Shown: positions 17,146 to 28,632, counted from the stretch's first letter. The stretch: DNA of 64,000 nt from Streptomyces sp. V2I9 (GCF_030817475.1 NZ_JAUSZJ010000002.1:6028626-6092625), one strand, 5' to 3'. The notes: generated by a model from the letters alone, not told the origin. Made by a program: numbers and translations.

Positions 17146-18848
17146 TGAAGCCTCTGAGCCCCTCCACCCCCGCTTCGGCCGGCCCCTACCGCCTCCACGC
17201 CGAGCTCGGGCGCGGCGGCATGGGCAGGGTGCTGCTCGGTACCGGGACCGACGGCCGGATCGTCGCGGTCAAGCAGGTACATGCCCGGCTCGCGGCCGAC
17301 GACGGCTTCCGTACCCGGTTCCGGCGGGAGGTGGCCGCTTCCCGCAAGGTGTCCGGCGCCTTCACCGCGGCGGTCCTCGACGCCGACCCGGACGCGGCCA
17401 CCCCCTGGCTCGCCTCGGCCTTCGTCCCCGGTCCGTCGCTGGGCGCGGCGGTGTCGGCGGCCGGAGCACTTCCCCCACAGGACGTGCGAAGGCTCGCTGC
17501 CGGTCTCGCGGCGGCGCTGACGGCGATCCACCGGGCGGGTCTCGTCCACCGCGACCTCAAACCGGAGAACGTCCTGCTGGCCGAGGACGGTGCGCGGGTC
17601 ATCGACTTCGGGATCGCCCGCGTCGTCGACGGCGCCGGCGGTACGGCCCTGACGCAGACGGACCTCGTCATCGGTTCGCCGCCGTTCATGTCGCCCGAGC
17701 AGGCCGAAGGCCGCGAACCGACCGCGTCGAGCGACGTGTTCTCGCTCGGTTCCGTGCTGGTCTTCGCGGCCACGGGACTCAGCCCGTTCGCGGGCGCTTC
17801 GACGGCCCAGTCCTTGTACAACGTCGTCCACACGCAGCCCGACCTGATGTCCGTGCCGGCCGAGTTGCGGCGGATCATCGAGCCCTGCCTCGTCAAGGAC
17901 CCGGCGGCCCGCCCCAGCCCGGCACAACTCCAGGAGCTCATCGGGCCCGTCGCCCACTCCGTACGGCCGTGGCCCCCGGCCGTGCACCGCATGCTCGAAG
18001 AGCAGCGGGCGAGCATCGACCGGCTGCTGAACGGCCACGAGCGCACCGTGGTGTCCGCTCCCGCGTCCCCGAGCACCCTGGCTTCGGCGCCCACACAGAC
18101 CGCGGTACGGCCCGCCTCTGCCGCACCGCCACCGGGCCGGCCGCGCACCAAGGTCATCGCGGCGTCGGTGGCGGCCGGAGTGCTCGCCCTGGCCGGTGTG
18201 GGCGTCGGGGTGTACGCACTGACGTCCGGGGGCGGGGAGCCCTCCGACCGGCGGAACAGCTCATCGTCGGACGCCGCCGGGGACAAGAAGACCCCGGCCG
18301 CCGATCCGGGGGACGGTGGCGATCCGTCGACGGGAGCCGAGCAGCAGCCGGATACGTACACGAAGGTGCCGCTCTGCGCGGAGGCGGCGAAGAACCTTCC
18401 GCTGAAGGGATTGAGCAAGAACCCGGACAGCTACCAGGAATCCGGCGACCGAGCATCCAATACCTGCTCGTGGTACGGAAGTTACGAGGAGGGCGGCGTC
18501 AGCTACCGCGACGAATCGCCGCACGCCTTCGTCATATGGGACATCAAGAGGACCTCGAACAGCTCCTCCGGCCCCACGGACAACGGGACCTTCTTCCAGC
18601 GCCAGATCTTCGACACGAGGGCGAAGGAGGAGGGCAAGCGCGAACCGGCACTCGGCTTCGGCGACGCGGCCTACTGGCGCGACCTCACCAACCCTGCCGA
18701 AGACCCCGGAACCAACTGCTCACTGATGGTCCTGGACGGCAACCTCTCGGTGCGGGTGGACCTCGGCGGCGACGAACACCCTCCGGCACGCTGCCGGTCG
18801 GACGCCAAGAAGGTCGCCGCGGCGGCGATCGCCGCCATGCCCGGATGA
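17145..18848 (+). CDS. Receptor-like Ser/Thr protein kinase (second of tandem pair)
   Basis: A 567-residue paralogue of the preceding kinase with the same layout: LGRGGMGRVLLG, VAVKQV, HRDLKPEN, IDFGIARV, SPPFMSPEQ, a membrane segment near 334-356 (VIAASVAAGVLALAGVGVG) and a secreted C-terminal domain with Cys in PLCAEA, NTCSWYG, TNCSLMV and ARCRSD. The kinase domains are closely alike, while the outside domains differ. This fits duplication followed by divergence of the sensor. ATG at 17145 overlaps the previous stop (TGATG), so the two are translationally coupled and may phosphorylate shared targets or each other. The region after the stop is a mobile-element scrap. Confidence 0.92.
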   Translation: MKPLSPSTPASAGPYRLHAELGRGGMGRVLLGTGTDGRIVAVKQVHARLAADDGFRTRFRREVAASRKVSGAFTAAVLDADPDAATPWLASAFVPGPSLGAAVSAAGALPPQDVRRLAAGLAAALTAIHRAGLVHRDLKPENVLLAEDGARVIDFGIARVVDGAGGTALTQTDLVIGSPPFMSPEQAEGREPTASSDVFSLGSVLVFAATGLSPFAGASTAQSLYNVVHTQPDLMSVPAELRRIIEPCLVKDPAARPSPAQLQELIGPVAHSVRPWPPAVHRMLEEQRASIDRLLNGHERTVVSAPASPSTLASAPTQTAVRPASAAPPPGRPRTKVIAASVAAGVLALAGVGVGVYALTSGGGEPSDRRNSSSSDAAGDKKTPAADPGDGGDPSTGAEQQPDTYTKVPLCAEAAKNLPLKGLSKNPDSYQESGDRASNTCSWYGSYEEGGVSYRDESPHAFVIWDIKRTSNSSSGPTDNGTFFQRQIFDTRAKEEGKREPALGFGDAAYWRDLTNPAEDPGTNCSLMVLDGNLSVRVDLGGDEHPPARCRSDAKKVAAAAIAAMPG

Positions 18849-18954
18849 GGAGCTGCCGGGGGATCGCGGAGCAACCATGCGGGCCGAACGACGCGAAAGG
18901 AGATTCAGGCCGCGTACGTCTTCCCGGGACCAGGTCCGGGCCCCACGACAGGCA

Positions 18955-19057
18955 GGACGTGATCCCGCGCCGCTGGGTCGTCGAGCGGACGTTCGGCTGG
19001 CTCATGCACCGCCGCGGACTCACCCGCGAATCAACCCACAACTGGCGCGACAGCTGA
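18955..19057 (+). pseudogene. Transposase C-terminal scrap (IS5-like)
   Basis: The short frame DVIPRRWVVERTFGWLMHRR matches the third catalytic-acid region of IS5/IS402-type transposases (RRWVVERTFxWL). It stops soon after, with no upstream or downstream transposase sequence. It is a relic marking an old insertion or deletion end. Confidence 0.7.
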
Positions 19058-19083
19058 ACGGCCGCACAGCTGGCTCCCGCGAA

Positions 19084-19500
19084 TCACAGCAGGTAGGGCC
19101 ACAGGCTGACGCTGTTCCGCTCCACGCTGATCTCCACCCACATTCCATCGGCAGCAGTCGATGGCGGCGGGTCGGCGAGGTCGAAAAGGAGGTGAGTTCC
19201 GGCTACTTCCAACGTGGCTCCGCCATCTCCCGTCAGGCCCAGCCGCCCCCGAAAGACGATCCGGTCGCCTTCTTTCTCATCCACCCCGGGCGAGAAGGAC
19301 GTGGCCGGTCGGGTGTTGCCGCCCCAGGACATGTCCTCTTCAACAGCCCACTCCACATGATGTTCGCGGCCCACTCCCGTCGGACCGCCGCACCAGAAGG
19401 CCACGGCGGCACCCGCCTCCGAGCGCACCCGAACCGTCGCGCGCCCGTCGGCGACCTGCCCCACCGCTTCCACTTGGACCAACACCCCGCAATCATCCAC
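19084..19500 (-). CDS. Hypothetical protein
   Basis: About 138 residues from a GTG at 19500 (an alternative GTG lies at 19485). The product (VDDCGVLVQVEAVGQVADG ... HHVEWAVEEDMSWGGNTRP ... GTHLLFDLADPP ... SVSLWPYLL) has GC-rich third positions and a beta-strand-rich, acidic, cytosolic look with no signal peptide. No known domain is recognised. It lies alone among relics of mobile elements on both sides, so it may be cargo of a former integrated element. Confidence 0.5.
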   Translation of the reverse strand: MDDCGVLVQVEAVGQVADGRATVRVRSEAGAAVAFWCGGPTGVGREHHVEWAVEEDMSWGGNTRPATSFSPGVDEKEGDRIVFRGRLGLTGDGGATLEVAGTHLLFDLADPPPSTAADGMWVEISVERNSVSLWPYLL

Positions 19501-19529
19501 GGCAGCACTGCGTTGCCGAATACTCCTGC

Positions 19530-19674
19530 CAGGACAAGACGCTCTTTGAGCGCGGCCCGGCGCATCGCGGACAGCCACCACGCCGAGCGCGGAACACCGG
19601 CCACCGCCGCTCAGCTCGCCACCCGCATGGGCGTCGCCCTGCCGGTGGCCACCGCCGCCCTCGCTCAGCTCTGA
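19530..19674 (+). pseudogene. C-terminal scrap of a plasmid transfer/spread-type protein (tentative)
   Basis: An open frame ending at 19674 encodes AARRIADSHHAERGTPATAA then QLATRMGVALPVATAALAQL. It resembles the C-terminal helix-turn-helix tail of Spd/DUF2637-like proteins of actinobacterial conjugative elements. These lie just upstream of the replication initiator in pSAM2-type elements, as here. No N-terminal part is present. Assignment is by pattern and context only. Confidence 0.35.
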
Positions 19675-19805
19675 GCCACCCCGGCCACCGGCCGGAAGCA
19701 CCCCTCCCCGGGCCTGGTTCGTCCTGCCCCGAGCATCACCAACACGGCGACCGTCACGACCGGTTGCTGCTCGGGGACCCGCCCCGACAGCAGGGAACGC
19801 CCCGA

Positions 19806-20030
19806 ATGGTCACCCTGGACCTGCGCCACGTGGCGGGCCCCGCGGTGTGGGACCTGCTCCACCTGGACAACCAGCCTGACTTCGACCGTGCCCAGCAGCA
19901 GATCGAACACCTCGGCGGCTGCACCGCGAACCCGTTCGCCTGACCGGTCGCATCGCCGCAGTCGACACCACGACCGGTGAGGTGCTGCGCTGCTGCACCT
20001 CCTCCGACGAACGTCCGGCCGCCGAGGGGG
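19806..20030 (+). pseudogene. Replication initiator (RepSA-like) N-terminal scrap, frameshifted
   Basis: From the ATG at 19806 the frame reads TLDLRHVAGPAVWDLLHLDN and ends in HLGGCTANPFA with a stop. In the next frame the sequence continues LTGRIAAVDTTTGEVLRCCT. The order matches the N-terminus of pSAM2-like replication initiators (GGCxxPxxLxGRxxxxDxxTGE). The rest of the protein, including its NRRAxxCxxC region, is missing. Together with the preceding scrap it marks a deleted integrative conjugative element. Confidence 0.6.
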
Positions 20031-20176
20031 CCCTTGTCCTTGGCTGTCTCGGCGCCGCCGACGTCCTTCTCGGACGCGGACGGCACCCTCACCGGTTTCC
20101 GGCGCAAGGCCCCGGCTTCCGGCGGGGTCCGCGCGCCCTGTGGTGCGGAGCCGGGCCAGGATGCGACCCTAGTGGT

Positions 20177-20617
20177 ATGAACATCCCCTTCTTGGACAAC
20201 TGGCGTAAGCGTCAGGGTGGTACGCAGGGAGGCGCGCTCGTCGCCGCTGTCGAGACGGATCCCGACGGTGTGGCCGAGCTGCTCGCCGAGTGTGAACTGC
20301 TGCGCGTCCGGGCGGGGCAGCAAGGACTCGAACTCGACGACGCCCCGGCTTCGTTGGCCGCGCTCGACCAGTTGTCGCCCCGCTGGCGCGACGACCCCGA
20401 GGAGCTGCCCTGGCTCGGCAACGACGCCGGTCTCTACCTCGGCACGGTGATCGTGCGGACCGTCCCCGGCGCCGCGTGGGACGTCTGGCCGAGCGGGCAG
20501 CCCGTGGTGCGGCTGGAGTCCGGCCGGGAGATCGATGTCGTCGCCGCCGGGCTGGACTGGGCCATGTCCGGCAGTCCGGAGCTCTCGCAGATCTACGCGG
20601 AGTCGGCCGAGAACTGA
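20177..20617 (+). CDS. DUF6278-like conserved hypothetical protein
   Basis: A 146-residue protein beginning MNIPFLDNWRKRQGG, with WLGNDAGLYLGTVIVRTVPG, AAWDVWPSGQPVVRL and GLDWAMSGSPELSQIYAE. It resembles a Streptomyces family of unknown function. There is no signal peptide or membrane segment. The ATG at 20177 begins the conserved N-terminus; longer starts would run into the replication-initiator relic. It stands alone upstream of the glutamate transporter operon. Confidence 0.65.
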   Translation: MNIPFLDNWRKRQGGTQGGALVAAVETDPDGVAELLAECELLRVRAGQQGLELDDAPASLAALDQLSPRWRDDPEELPWLGNDAGLYLGTVIVRTVPGAAWDVWPSGQPVVRLESGREIDVVAAGLDWAMSGSPELSQIYAESAEN

Positions 20618-20766
20618 CCTTCCGGAGCGGGCACGGATCCCGGAGTTCATCATCAAGAGAGATAAACAGCCTTTTGCGCCATTTACGCGTGTCGGGTGCG
20701 AAGTCCCTTTTCGGGATGGATAGTTTGCGCTGACCTCGACACAGCGACAAGTGGGTAGGGCAGCGC

Positions 20767-21510
<744 letters not shown>

Positions 21511-21521
21511 GGGGGGTTTCC

Positions 21522-22451
21522 ATGCTGCGTACGAGGAACACGCGTACAAGGAGGGCCGCCGCCCTCGTGACCGGCCTCCTGCTCGCCGCGCTCGCCGCCG
21601 GCTGCGGCAAGGACGGCAGCCCGCCCGTCAAGGGGCCCAAGGCCGGGGCGCTGCCCGTCTACCGGGTCGACACCGGCTTCGACCTGCCCGACTCCCGCAC
21701 CTGGACCAGGGCGAAGAAGCGCGGCCACCTCACGGTCGGGGCCAAGGAGGACCAGCCGTACCTGGGGGAGAAGGACCCGGCGAGCGGGGCCTACACCGGG
21801 TTCGACATCGAGATCGCCCGGATGATGGCGGCCTCGCTCGGCTTCGAACCGAAGTCGATCCGCTTCCGCACGATCGCCTCCGCCAACCGCGAGACCGCCC
21901 TGCAGAACGGCCAGATCGACTACTACGTCGGCACCTACACCATCAACGACATGCGCAAGAAGCTCGTCGGCTTCGCCGGCCCCTACTACCTGGCGGGCCA
22001 GGGCCTGCTGGTGCGCACGGACGAGGACGACATCGACGGGCCCCGGGACCTGGCGGGCAGGACCGTCTGCTCGGCGGCCGGCTCCACGCCCTACCAGCGC
22101 ATCGCCGCCGACTACCCCAGGGCGACCCTCGTCGCCTACGACACGTACTCCATCTGCGTCGACAACCTCCTCACCTACCAGGTCGACGCCGTCACCACCG
22201 ACGACGCGATCCTGCTGGGCTTCGCGGCCAAGGCGCCCGACGAGATGAAGGTCGTCGGCAAGCCCTTCTCCGAGGAGCCGTACGGCATCGGCGTCCCGCG
22301 CGCCGACAACGCCCTGCGCGAGGCGCTCAACGACGCGCTGGAGGCCAACGAGAAGAACGGCAACTGGAAGAAGGCGTACGAAGCGACGCTGGGGCTCTCC
22401 GGAGCGCCCGCCCCGGCCCCGCCGCCCATCGACCGCTACCCGGCGACCTGA
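21522..22451 (+). CDS. gluB: Glutamate-binding lipoprotein
   Basis: A 309-residue extracellular solute-binding protein. A signal peptide with lipobox LAAGC (Cys near residue 28) anchors it to the membrane outer face. The mature part is a family 3 binding protein ([50 protein letters not shown]). It captures glutamate and hands it to GluCD. It starts 11 bp after gluA. Confidence 0.92.
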   Translation: MLRTRNTRTRRAAALVTGLLLAALAAGCGKDGSPPVKGPKAGALPVYRVDTGFDLPDSRTWTRAKKRGHLTVGAKEDQPYLGEKDPASGAYTGFDIEIARMMAASLGFEPKSIRFRTIASANRETALQNGQIDYYVGTYTINDMRKKLVGFAGPYYLAGQGLLVRTDEDDIDGPRDLAGRTVCSAAGSTPYQRIAADYPRATLVAYDTYSICVDNLLTYQVDAVTTDDAILLGFAAKAPDEMKVVGKPFSEEPYGIGVPRADNALREALNDALEANEKNGNWKKAYEATLGLSGAPAPAPPPIDRYPAT

Positions 22452-22465
22452 GGGGACGGCCACCC

Positions 22466-23110
22466 ATGGATGTACTGACAGACAACTTCTCCCTCTACGG
22501 CAAGGGCTTCCTCGGCACCGTCGAACTGACCGTGTACGCCTCGCTGCTGGCGCTCGTCCTCGGCTTCCTGATGGCGTCCTTCCGGGTCGCGCCCGTCGGC
22601 GCCCTCCGGGTGCTGGGCACGGTCTGGGTCACCGTGCTCCGCAACACCCCGCTGACCCTGCTGTTCTTCGCGGTCCTGCTCGGACTGCCCCGCTTCGGGC
22701 TCGTCCTGCCGTTCCAGCTCTTCGCCGTCATCGCGCTCGGCTGCTACACCTCGGCCTTCATCTGCGAGGTGCTGCGCTCCGGCATCAACACCGTGCCCAC
22801 CGGCCAGGGCGAGGCCGCCCGCAGCCTCGGGATGAACTTCGGCCAGACGCTGGCCACCGTGGTGCTGCCGCAGGCGTTCCGGTCGGTGATCCCGCCGGTC
22901 GGCTCCACCTTGATCGCGCTGGCGAAGAACTCCGCGATCGCCGGCGCGTTCAGCGTCACCGAACTCCTCGGCACCTACAAGACGCTCAACGAGCTGGGTT
23001 ACAGCGTCATCTGGTCCTTCGTCTGGATCGCCGTCGGCTACCTCATCATCACCCTGACCATCAGCGCGCTGTTCACCGTGATGGAGAAGCGCTGGGGAGT
23101 GGCACGATGA
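22466..23110 (+). CDS. gluC: Glutamate ABC transporter permease
   Basis: A 214-residue inner-membrane permease with about five hydrophobic segments. The HisM/GlnP-type EAA loop (GQGEAARSLGMNFGQTLATV) contacts the ATPase GluA. It lies 14 bp after gluB, and its stop overlaps the gluD start by ATGA. It forms the transport channel as a heterodimer with GluD. Confidence 0.93.
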   Translation: MDVLTDNFSLYGKGFLGTVELTVYASLLALVLGFLMASFRVAPVGALRVLGTVWVTVLRNTPLTLLFFAVLLGLPRFGLVLPFQLFAVIALGCYTSAFICEVLRSGINTVPTGQGEAARSLGMNFGQTLATVVLPQAFRSVIPPVGSTLIALAKNSAIAGAFSVTELLGTYKTLNELGYSVIWSFVWIAVGYLIITLTISALFTVMEKRWGVAR

Positions 23111-23994
23111 CCAAGACCCGCAACCGCAGGCCGGCCGCGCCCGAGGCGAGCGCGCTCTACGACATCCCCGGACCGGAGGCCCGCAGACGCCACCGGCTGT
23201 ACGGGATCGCCGCGACGGTCCTGATCGCCGCGCTCTTCGGCTGGATCGTCCACCTCCTCTTCGACACCGACCAGTTCACCGCGCAGAAGTGGACGCCCTT
23301 CGAGTACAAGGGCATTCAGGAACTGCTGCTGCGCGGACTCGGCAACACCCTCAAGGCGTTCGCGTACGCGGCGGTCCTCTCGCTCGCGCTCGGCGCGGTC
23401 CTCGCGGTCGGCCGGCTCTCCGAACACCGGGTGCTGCGGTGGATCTCCACGCTGCTGGTCGAGTTCTTCCGGGCCATGCCCGTGCTGGTGATGATCTTCT
23501 TCATCTTCGTGGCACTGAAGGTCCAGCCACTGCCCGCCCTGGTCGCCGGGCTCACGCTCTACAACGGATCCGTCCTCGCGGAGGTGTTCCGCACCGGGAT
23601 CAACTCCGTGGACCGCGGCCAGGGCGAGGCGGCGTACGCGCTCGGCATGCGCAAGACGCAGGTCACCACGTTCGTCCTGGCGCCCCAGGCGGTCCGCGCG
23701 ATGCTGCCGACCATCATCAGCCAGTTGGTGGTCGCGCTCAAGGACACCTCGCTCGGCTATCTGATCACCTATGAGGAATTTCTTCACGCGGGGAAGCTCA
23801 TCGCGTCCAATCTCGACTACGATCTTCCCTTCATCCCCGTCGTGATGGTGATCTCTCCGATCTACATCGGGTTGTGCATGCTGCTTTCCTGGTTCGCCAC
23901 CTGGGTGGCCAAGCGGGAGCGGCGCAACGTGAAGACCGGAGCGGCCGGGGTGGACCCGGCCGAACCAGGAACGCTGCTGCCGGGAGGGCAGTAG
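23107..23994 (+). CDS. gluD: Glutamate ABC transporter permease
   Basis: A 295-residue permease, the partner of GluC. It has a cytosolic N-terminal extension, a first membrane segment near residues 35-55, and the EAA loop GQGEAAYALGMRKTQVTTFV. The charged C-terminal tail ends after residue ~275. It closes the operon; the next gene is convergent, 33 bp away. Confidence 0.93.
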   Translation: MTKTRNRRPAAPEASALYDIPGPEARRRHRLYGIAATVLIAALFGWIVHLLFDTDQFTAQKWTPFEYKGIQELLLRGLGNTLKAFAYAAVLSLALGAVLAVGRLSEHRVLRWISTLLVEFFRAMPVLVMIFFIFVALKVQPLPALVAGLTLYNGSVLAEVFRTGINSVDRGQGEAAYALGMRKTQVTTFVLAPQAVRAMLPTIISQLVVALKDTSLGYLITYEEFLHAGKLIASNLDYDLPFIPVVMVISPIYIGLCMLLSWFATWVAKRERRNVKTGAAGVDPAEPGTLLPGGQ

Positions 23995-24026
23995 CCGGGC
24001 AGTGCCCGCCCGGCAGCAGTCGGTGA

Positions 24027-25622
24027 TCACTTCTCGCGCAGCGGGACCGAGAGATGACTCGGGTCCGTGCCGGGCGAGGAGAAGGTCAGCTGCGCGCCGG
24101 TCGGGTTGTGCTCGATGTACAGCGGATCGACGGTGTCGATCACCAGGGCGAGCCGGTGACCGGCCGGGACGTCGTAGGCCGTGGAGTACAGCTCCAGGTC
24201 GACGGGGAACGGCCGGCCCGGCGTCTGCCCGTGGAACGTGTACGGAGCGTTGCTCACCAGCTTGCCGACGCCGAGCGGCCCCACGTCGTAGAGGTACGCG
24301 ACGAAGGTGCCGCTCGGCTTCGTGCCGGTGACCGTGGTGTGCAGCCGGGACGTCCCCCGGACGCGCTGCTCGGTGGCGTACCGCTCCGACTGCCACACGC
24401 TTGCGAACGTACGCGGCAGCAGCGGCACGGAGACCGTCGGCGGGAGCTTGAGGAACTGGTCGAGGGCGTTGGACAGCAGCGTGATACCGCCGTTCGCGCC
24501 CGAATCGACGTTCGCCCACACCTTCTGGGAGCCGTCCAGCGGGATGCGGTTCTGCGCCGCGCCGACCGATTTCCAGTCCGGGTAGCCCTCGTAGCCCCGG
24601 CCCGTACGGGACATGAGCTGGACGGGCTGTTCGGTGTCGATGCCGTTGCGTTCGTCCTTGAGGTAGCGGTCGAACCAGCGGCGGGTGCTCGTCCAGGTGT
24701 CGTTGGGCAGCCCGAACAGGCCGGTCAGTTCGGCGGTGGCGTGGTCGCCGGGGCGGAACTCCAGCCGCTTGGGCCCGGTGAGCTTGTCGTAGAACGAGGC
24801 GTACTGGTTGGGCGGGAAGATCGTGTCGCCCCAGGCGTTCCCCATCATGACGGCCGCGCCGTTCGCGTTGATCGCGTCCAGATACGTCGCGGGGGAGCGC
24901 TTCTTCCCCCAGGCGATCATCTCCGGTTCCTTGTCCAGACGGGACCCGAGGAAGTCCTGGAGCGTCCGCGTGAGTTCGTCGCTCGGCCGGCCGGTGACCA
25001 GGCCCGCGCCGCCGAGCAGGGCGGCGGCCTGGAGGTGCTGGGTGCGACCGCTGTAGATCGAGTCGATCAGATCGGCCCAGCCGCTGAGGGCGGCGACCGC
25101 TTTGATGCGCGGGTCGTGCCCGGCGGCCAGCAGGCTGATGCCCGCGCCGTAGGAGACGCCGCCCATGCCGACGCGGTCGGGATCGGCGGAGGTGTGCTCC
25201 AGCGCCCAGTCGATGACGGCGGAGGCGTCCGCGACGTCGGGCGGTCCGGCGACCTCGATCTCCCCGCCGGAGAGCCAGAAGCCGCGTGAGGTGTAACTGA
25301 CCACGACGTAACCGGAGTCGGCGAGCTCCTGGGCCTGTGCCAGATACTCGACCTGCGGCATCGCCCAGCTCGTCGGGAAGACGATGAGGGGGTGCTTCGA
25401 CCCGGCGGCGGCTCCCGCGGGGGTGAAGACGTTGCCCTTGAGCGTGATGCCGCCCGATCCGGGGATGTCGTGGAAGGTCAGGCCGCCGGCCGCGGTGCTC
25501 GCGGGAGCGGCGGCAGGGGCGGCCGTCGCGGCCGGGGCGGCGCCGAGCGCGGCCCCGACGAGCAGGACGGCGGCGGTGGTGATCGAAGCGGTGGTGCGCA
25601 GTGCCGGTTTCGGACGTACCAC
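24027..25622 (-). CDS. Secreted CocE/NonD-type alpha/beta hydrolase (X-Pro dipeptidyl-peptidase-like)
   Basis: A 531-residue protein with a signal peptide (SITTAAVLLVGAALGAAPAATA). The alpha/beta hydrolase domain carries the nucleophile elbow GGVSYGAGIS near residue 155 and late acidic/His residues in FRPGDHATAEL. The C-terminal half is a jelly-roll like that of CocE/X-Pro peptidases (PSGTFVAYLYDVG; AGHRLALVIDTVDPLY). Family members hydrolyse esters or release X-Pro dipeptides; a tripeptidyl/dipeptidyl peptidase or esterase role outside the cell is likely. GTG at 25622 follows GAGGAG. It is monocistronic. Confidence 0.85.
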   Translation of the reverse strand: MVRPKPALRTTASITTAAVLLVGAALGAAPAATAAPAAAPASTAAGGLTFHDIPGSGGITLKGNVFTPAGAAAGSKHPLIVFPTSWAMPQVEYLAQAQELADSGYVVVSYTSRGFWLSGGEIEVAGPPDVADASAVIDWALEHTSADPDRVGMGGVSYGAGISLLAAGHDPRIKAVAALSGWADLIDSIYSGRTQHLQAAALLGGAGLVTGRPSDELTRTLQDFLGSRLDKEPEMIAWGKKRSPATYLDAINANGAAVMMGNAWGDTIFPPNQYASFYDKLTGPKRLEFRPGDHATAELTGLFGLPNDTWTSTRRWFDRYLKDERNGIDTEQPVQLMSRTGRGYEGYPDWKSVGAAQNRIPLDGSQKVWANVDSGANGGITLLSNALDQFLKLPPTVSVPLLPRTFASVWQSERYATEQRVRGTSRLHTTVTGTKPSGTFVAYLYDVGPLGVGKLVSNAPYTFHGQTPGRPFPVDLELYSTAYDVPAGHRLALVIDTVDPLYIEHNPTGAQLTFSSPGTDPSHLSVPLREK

Positions 25623-25679
25623 GGGTCACTCCTCATGCGTGTCAGTGCAAAGTGACCCGACGGTAACCTTGGTTGTTTA

Positions 25680-26687
<1,008 letters not shown>

Positions 26688-26793
26688 GGGCGCGCATGGT
26701 ATCGGTCATTCGGGTAACCGTTCGAGGCGGTCCTGACGATCCGTTCCCTCCGGGGCTACCCTGCGGCGGGAGATCCGTTGACTGGAGGTACGT

Positions 26794-28611
26794 ATGCGCC
26801 GTTCCGTCGGCCGGAACACGTCGCTGTTGGCCGTCCTCGCCGTGGTGGCCTCGGTGGGAGCCGCCGCCCCGGCGGCCCCGGAACCGCTCACCACCGCGCG
26901 GCCCGCGCCGCCCAAGTCCCCGGTGGCGGTGGGCCATGGGGGAGCGGTGGCGAGCGTCGACCCGGACGCGTCGGCCGCCGGGATCGAAGTGCTGCGCAAG
27001 GGCGGCAACGCGGTGGACGCCGCCGTGGCCACGGCGGCCGCGCTCGGGGTGACGGAGCCGTACTCGGCAGGGATCGGCGGCGGTGGCTACTTCGTCCACT
27101 ACGACGCGAAGACCCGTACCGTACGGACCATCGACGGCCGCGAGACCGCGCCGCGCAGCGCGGACGCCTCGCTGTTCCTGGAGAACGGCAAGCCGATCCC
27201 GTTCGCCGAGGGGATGACCAGCGGTCTCGGCGTCGGCACGCCCGGCACCCCGGCCACCTGGGAGCGCGCGCTGGACGCGTGGGGCACCAAGTCCCTGCGT
27301 ACGCTGCTGAAACCGGCCGAACGCCTCGCGCGGGACGGCTTCGTCGTGGACGACACCTTCCGCTCGCAGACGGCCGCCAACCAGGCCCGGTTCGCCGACT
27401 TCCCCGCATCCGCGGAACTGTTCCTTCCCGGTGGCCGACTCCCGGTGGTCGGCTCGGTGTTCAAGAACCCCGACCTGGCCCGTACGTACGGGGAGCTCGG
27501 CCGCGAGGGTGTCGGGGAGCTGTACCGGGGCGAGTTGGCCGACGACATCGTGCGCACCGTGCGCAAGCCCCCTGTCGATCCGGACGCCACCCGTGTCGTC
27601 CGCCCCGGAGACCTGACCCGCAAGGACCTGGCGTCCTACCGGACCCTGCGCAAGGACCCGACCAGGGTGACGTACCGGGGCCTGGACGTCTACGGCATGG
27701 CCCCCTCCTCCTCCGGCGGCACCGGTGTGGGCGAGGCCCTCAACATCCTGGAGTCCACCGACCTCTCCCGCGCCGACCGGGTCCAGTACCTGCACCGGCT
27801 CATCGAGGCGAGCCGCATCGCGTTCGCCGACCGGGGCCGCTGGGTCGGCGACCCGGCCTTCGAGGACGTCCCCGCCCGGGGACTGCTGAGCCAGCGGTTC
27901 GCGGACGCGCGGGAGTGCCTGATCCGCGACGACAAGGCGCTGACCAGTCCGCTCGCGCCGGGCGACCCACGCAACCCCGAACGGTGCGGCAGCGGCGGAA
28001 CAGCCGCGCCGACGACGTACGAGGGTGAGAACACCACGCACCTGACGGCGGCCGACAAGTGGGGCAACGTCGTCGCCTACACCCTGACGATCGAGTCCAC
28101 CGGCGGCAGCGGCATCACCGTGCCCGGCCGCGGCTTCCTGCTCAACAACGAGCTGACCGACTTCTCCTTCGCCCCCGCCCACCCGGCGGTCCACGACCCG
28201 AACCTGCCGGGGCCGGGCAAGCGCCCGCGCTCGTCGATGTCCCCGACCATCGTGCTCGACGAAGGCAAGCCGGTGCTGGCCCTCGGCTCGCCCGGCGGTG
28301 CCACGATCATCACGACGGTCCTCCAGTCCCTCACCGGGCACCTGGACCGGGGGCTGCCGCTGGTCGACGCGATCGCCGCGCCGCGCGCCAGCCAGCGCAA
28401 CGCCCCGACGACGGAGATCGAGCCGGACCTGTGGAACAGCCCGGTCCGAGCGGAACTGGAGAAGCTGGGCCACGCCTTCAAGCAGAACCCGGAGATCGGA
28501 GCCGCCACCGGAGTGCAGCGCCTGCCCGGCGGACGCTGGCTCGCGGCGGCGGAAAAGGTGCGCCGGGGCGGCGGCTCGGCCATGGTGGTGCGTCCGGGCG
28601 GCGGCCACTGA
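26794..28611 (+). CDS. ggt: Gamma-glutamyltransferase
   Basis: A 605-residue secreted enzyme with a signal peptide (NTSLLAVLAVVASVGAAAPA). The large-subunit start is HGGAVASVDPDASAAGIEVLRKGGNAVDAA. The autoprocessing and catalytic Thr lies in YEGENTTHLTAAD near residue 415, where the precursor is cut into two subunits. The gamma-glutamyl-binding loop is RPRSSMSPTIVL, with GSPGGATIITTVLQ following. It hydrolyses or transfers the gamma-glutamyl group of glutathione-like peptides outside the membrane. It stands alone, convergent with map across a hairpin. Confidence 0.94.
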   Translation: MRRSVGRNTSLLAVLAVVASVGAAAPAAPEPLTTARPAPPKSPVAVGHGGAVASVDPDASAAGIEVLRKGGNAVDAAVATAAALGVTEPYSAGIGGGGYFVHYDAKTRTVRTIDGRETAPRSADASLFLENGKPIPFAEGMTSGLGVGTPGTPATWERALDAWGTKSLRTLLKPAERLARDGFVVDDTFRSQTAANQARFADFPASAELFLPGGRLPVVGSVFKNPDLARTYGELGREGVGELYRGELADDIVRTVRKPPVDPDATRVVRPGDLTRKDLASYRTLRKDPTRVTYRGLDVYGMAPSSSGGTGVGEALNILESTDLSRADRVQYLHRLIEASRIAFADRGRWVGDPAFEDVPARGLLSQRFADARECLIRDDKALTSPLAPGDPRNPERCGSGGTAAPTTYEGENTTHLTAADKWGNVVAYTLTIESTGGSGITVPGRGFLLNNELTDFSFAPAHPAVHDPNLPGPGKRPRSSMSPTIVLDEGKPVLALGSPGGATIITTVLQSLTGHLDRGLPLVDAIAAPRASQRNAPTTEIEPDLWNSPVRAELEKLGHAFKQNPEIGAATGVQRLPGGRWLAAAEKVRRGGGSAMVVRPGGGH

Positions 28612-28632
28612 ACCGGCCGGACGCAGCAGGGG

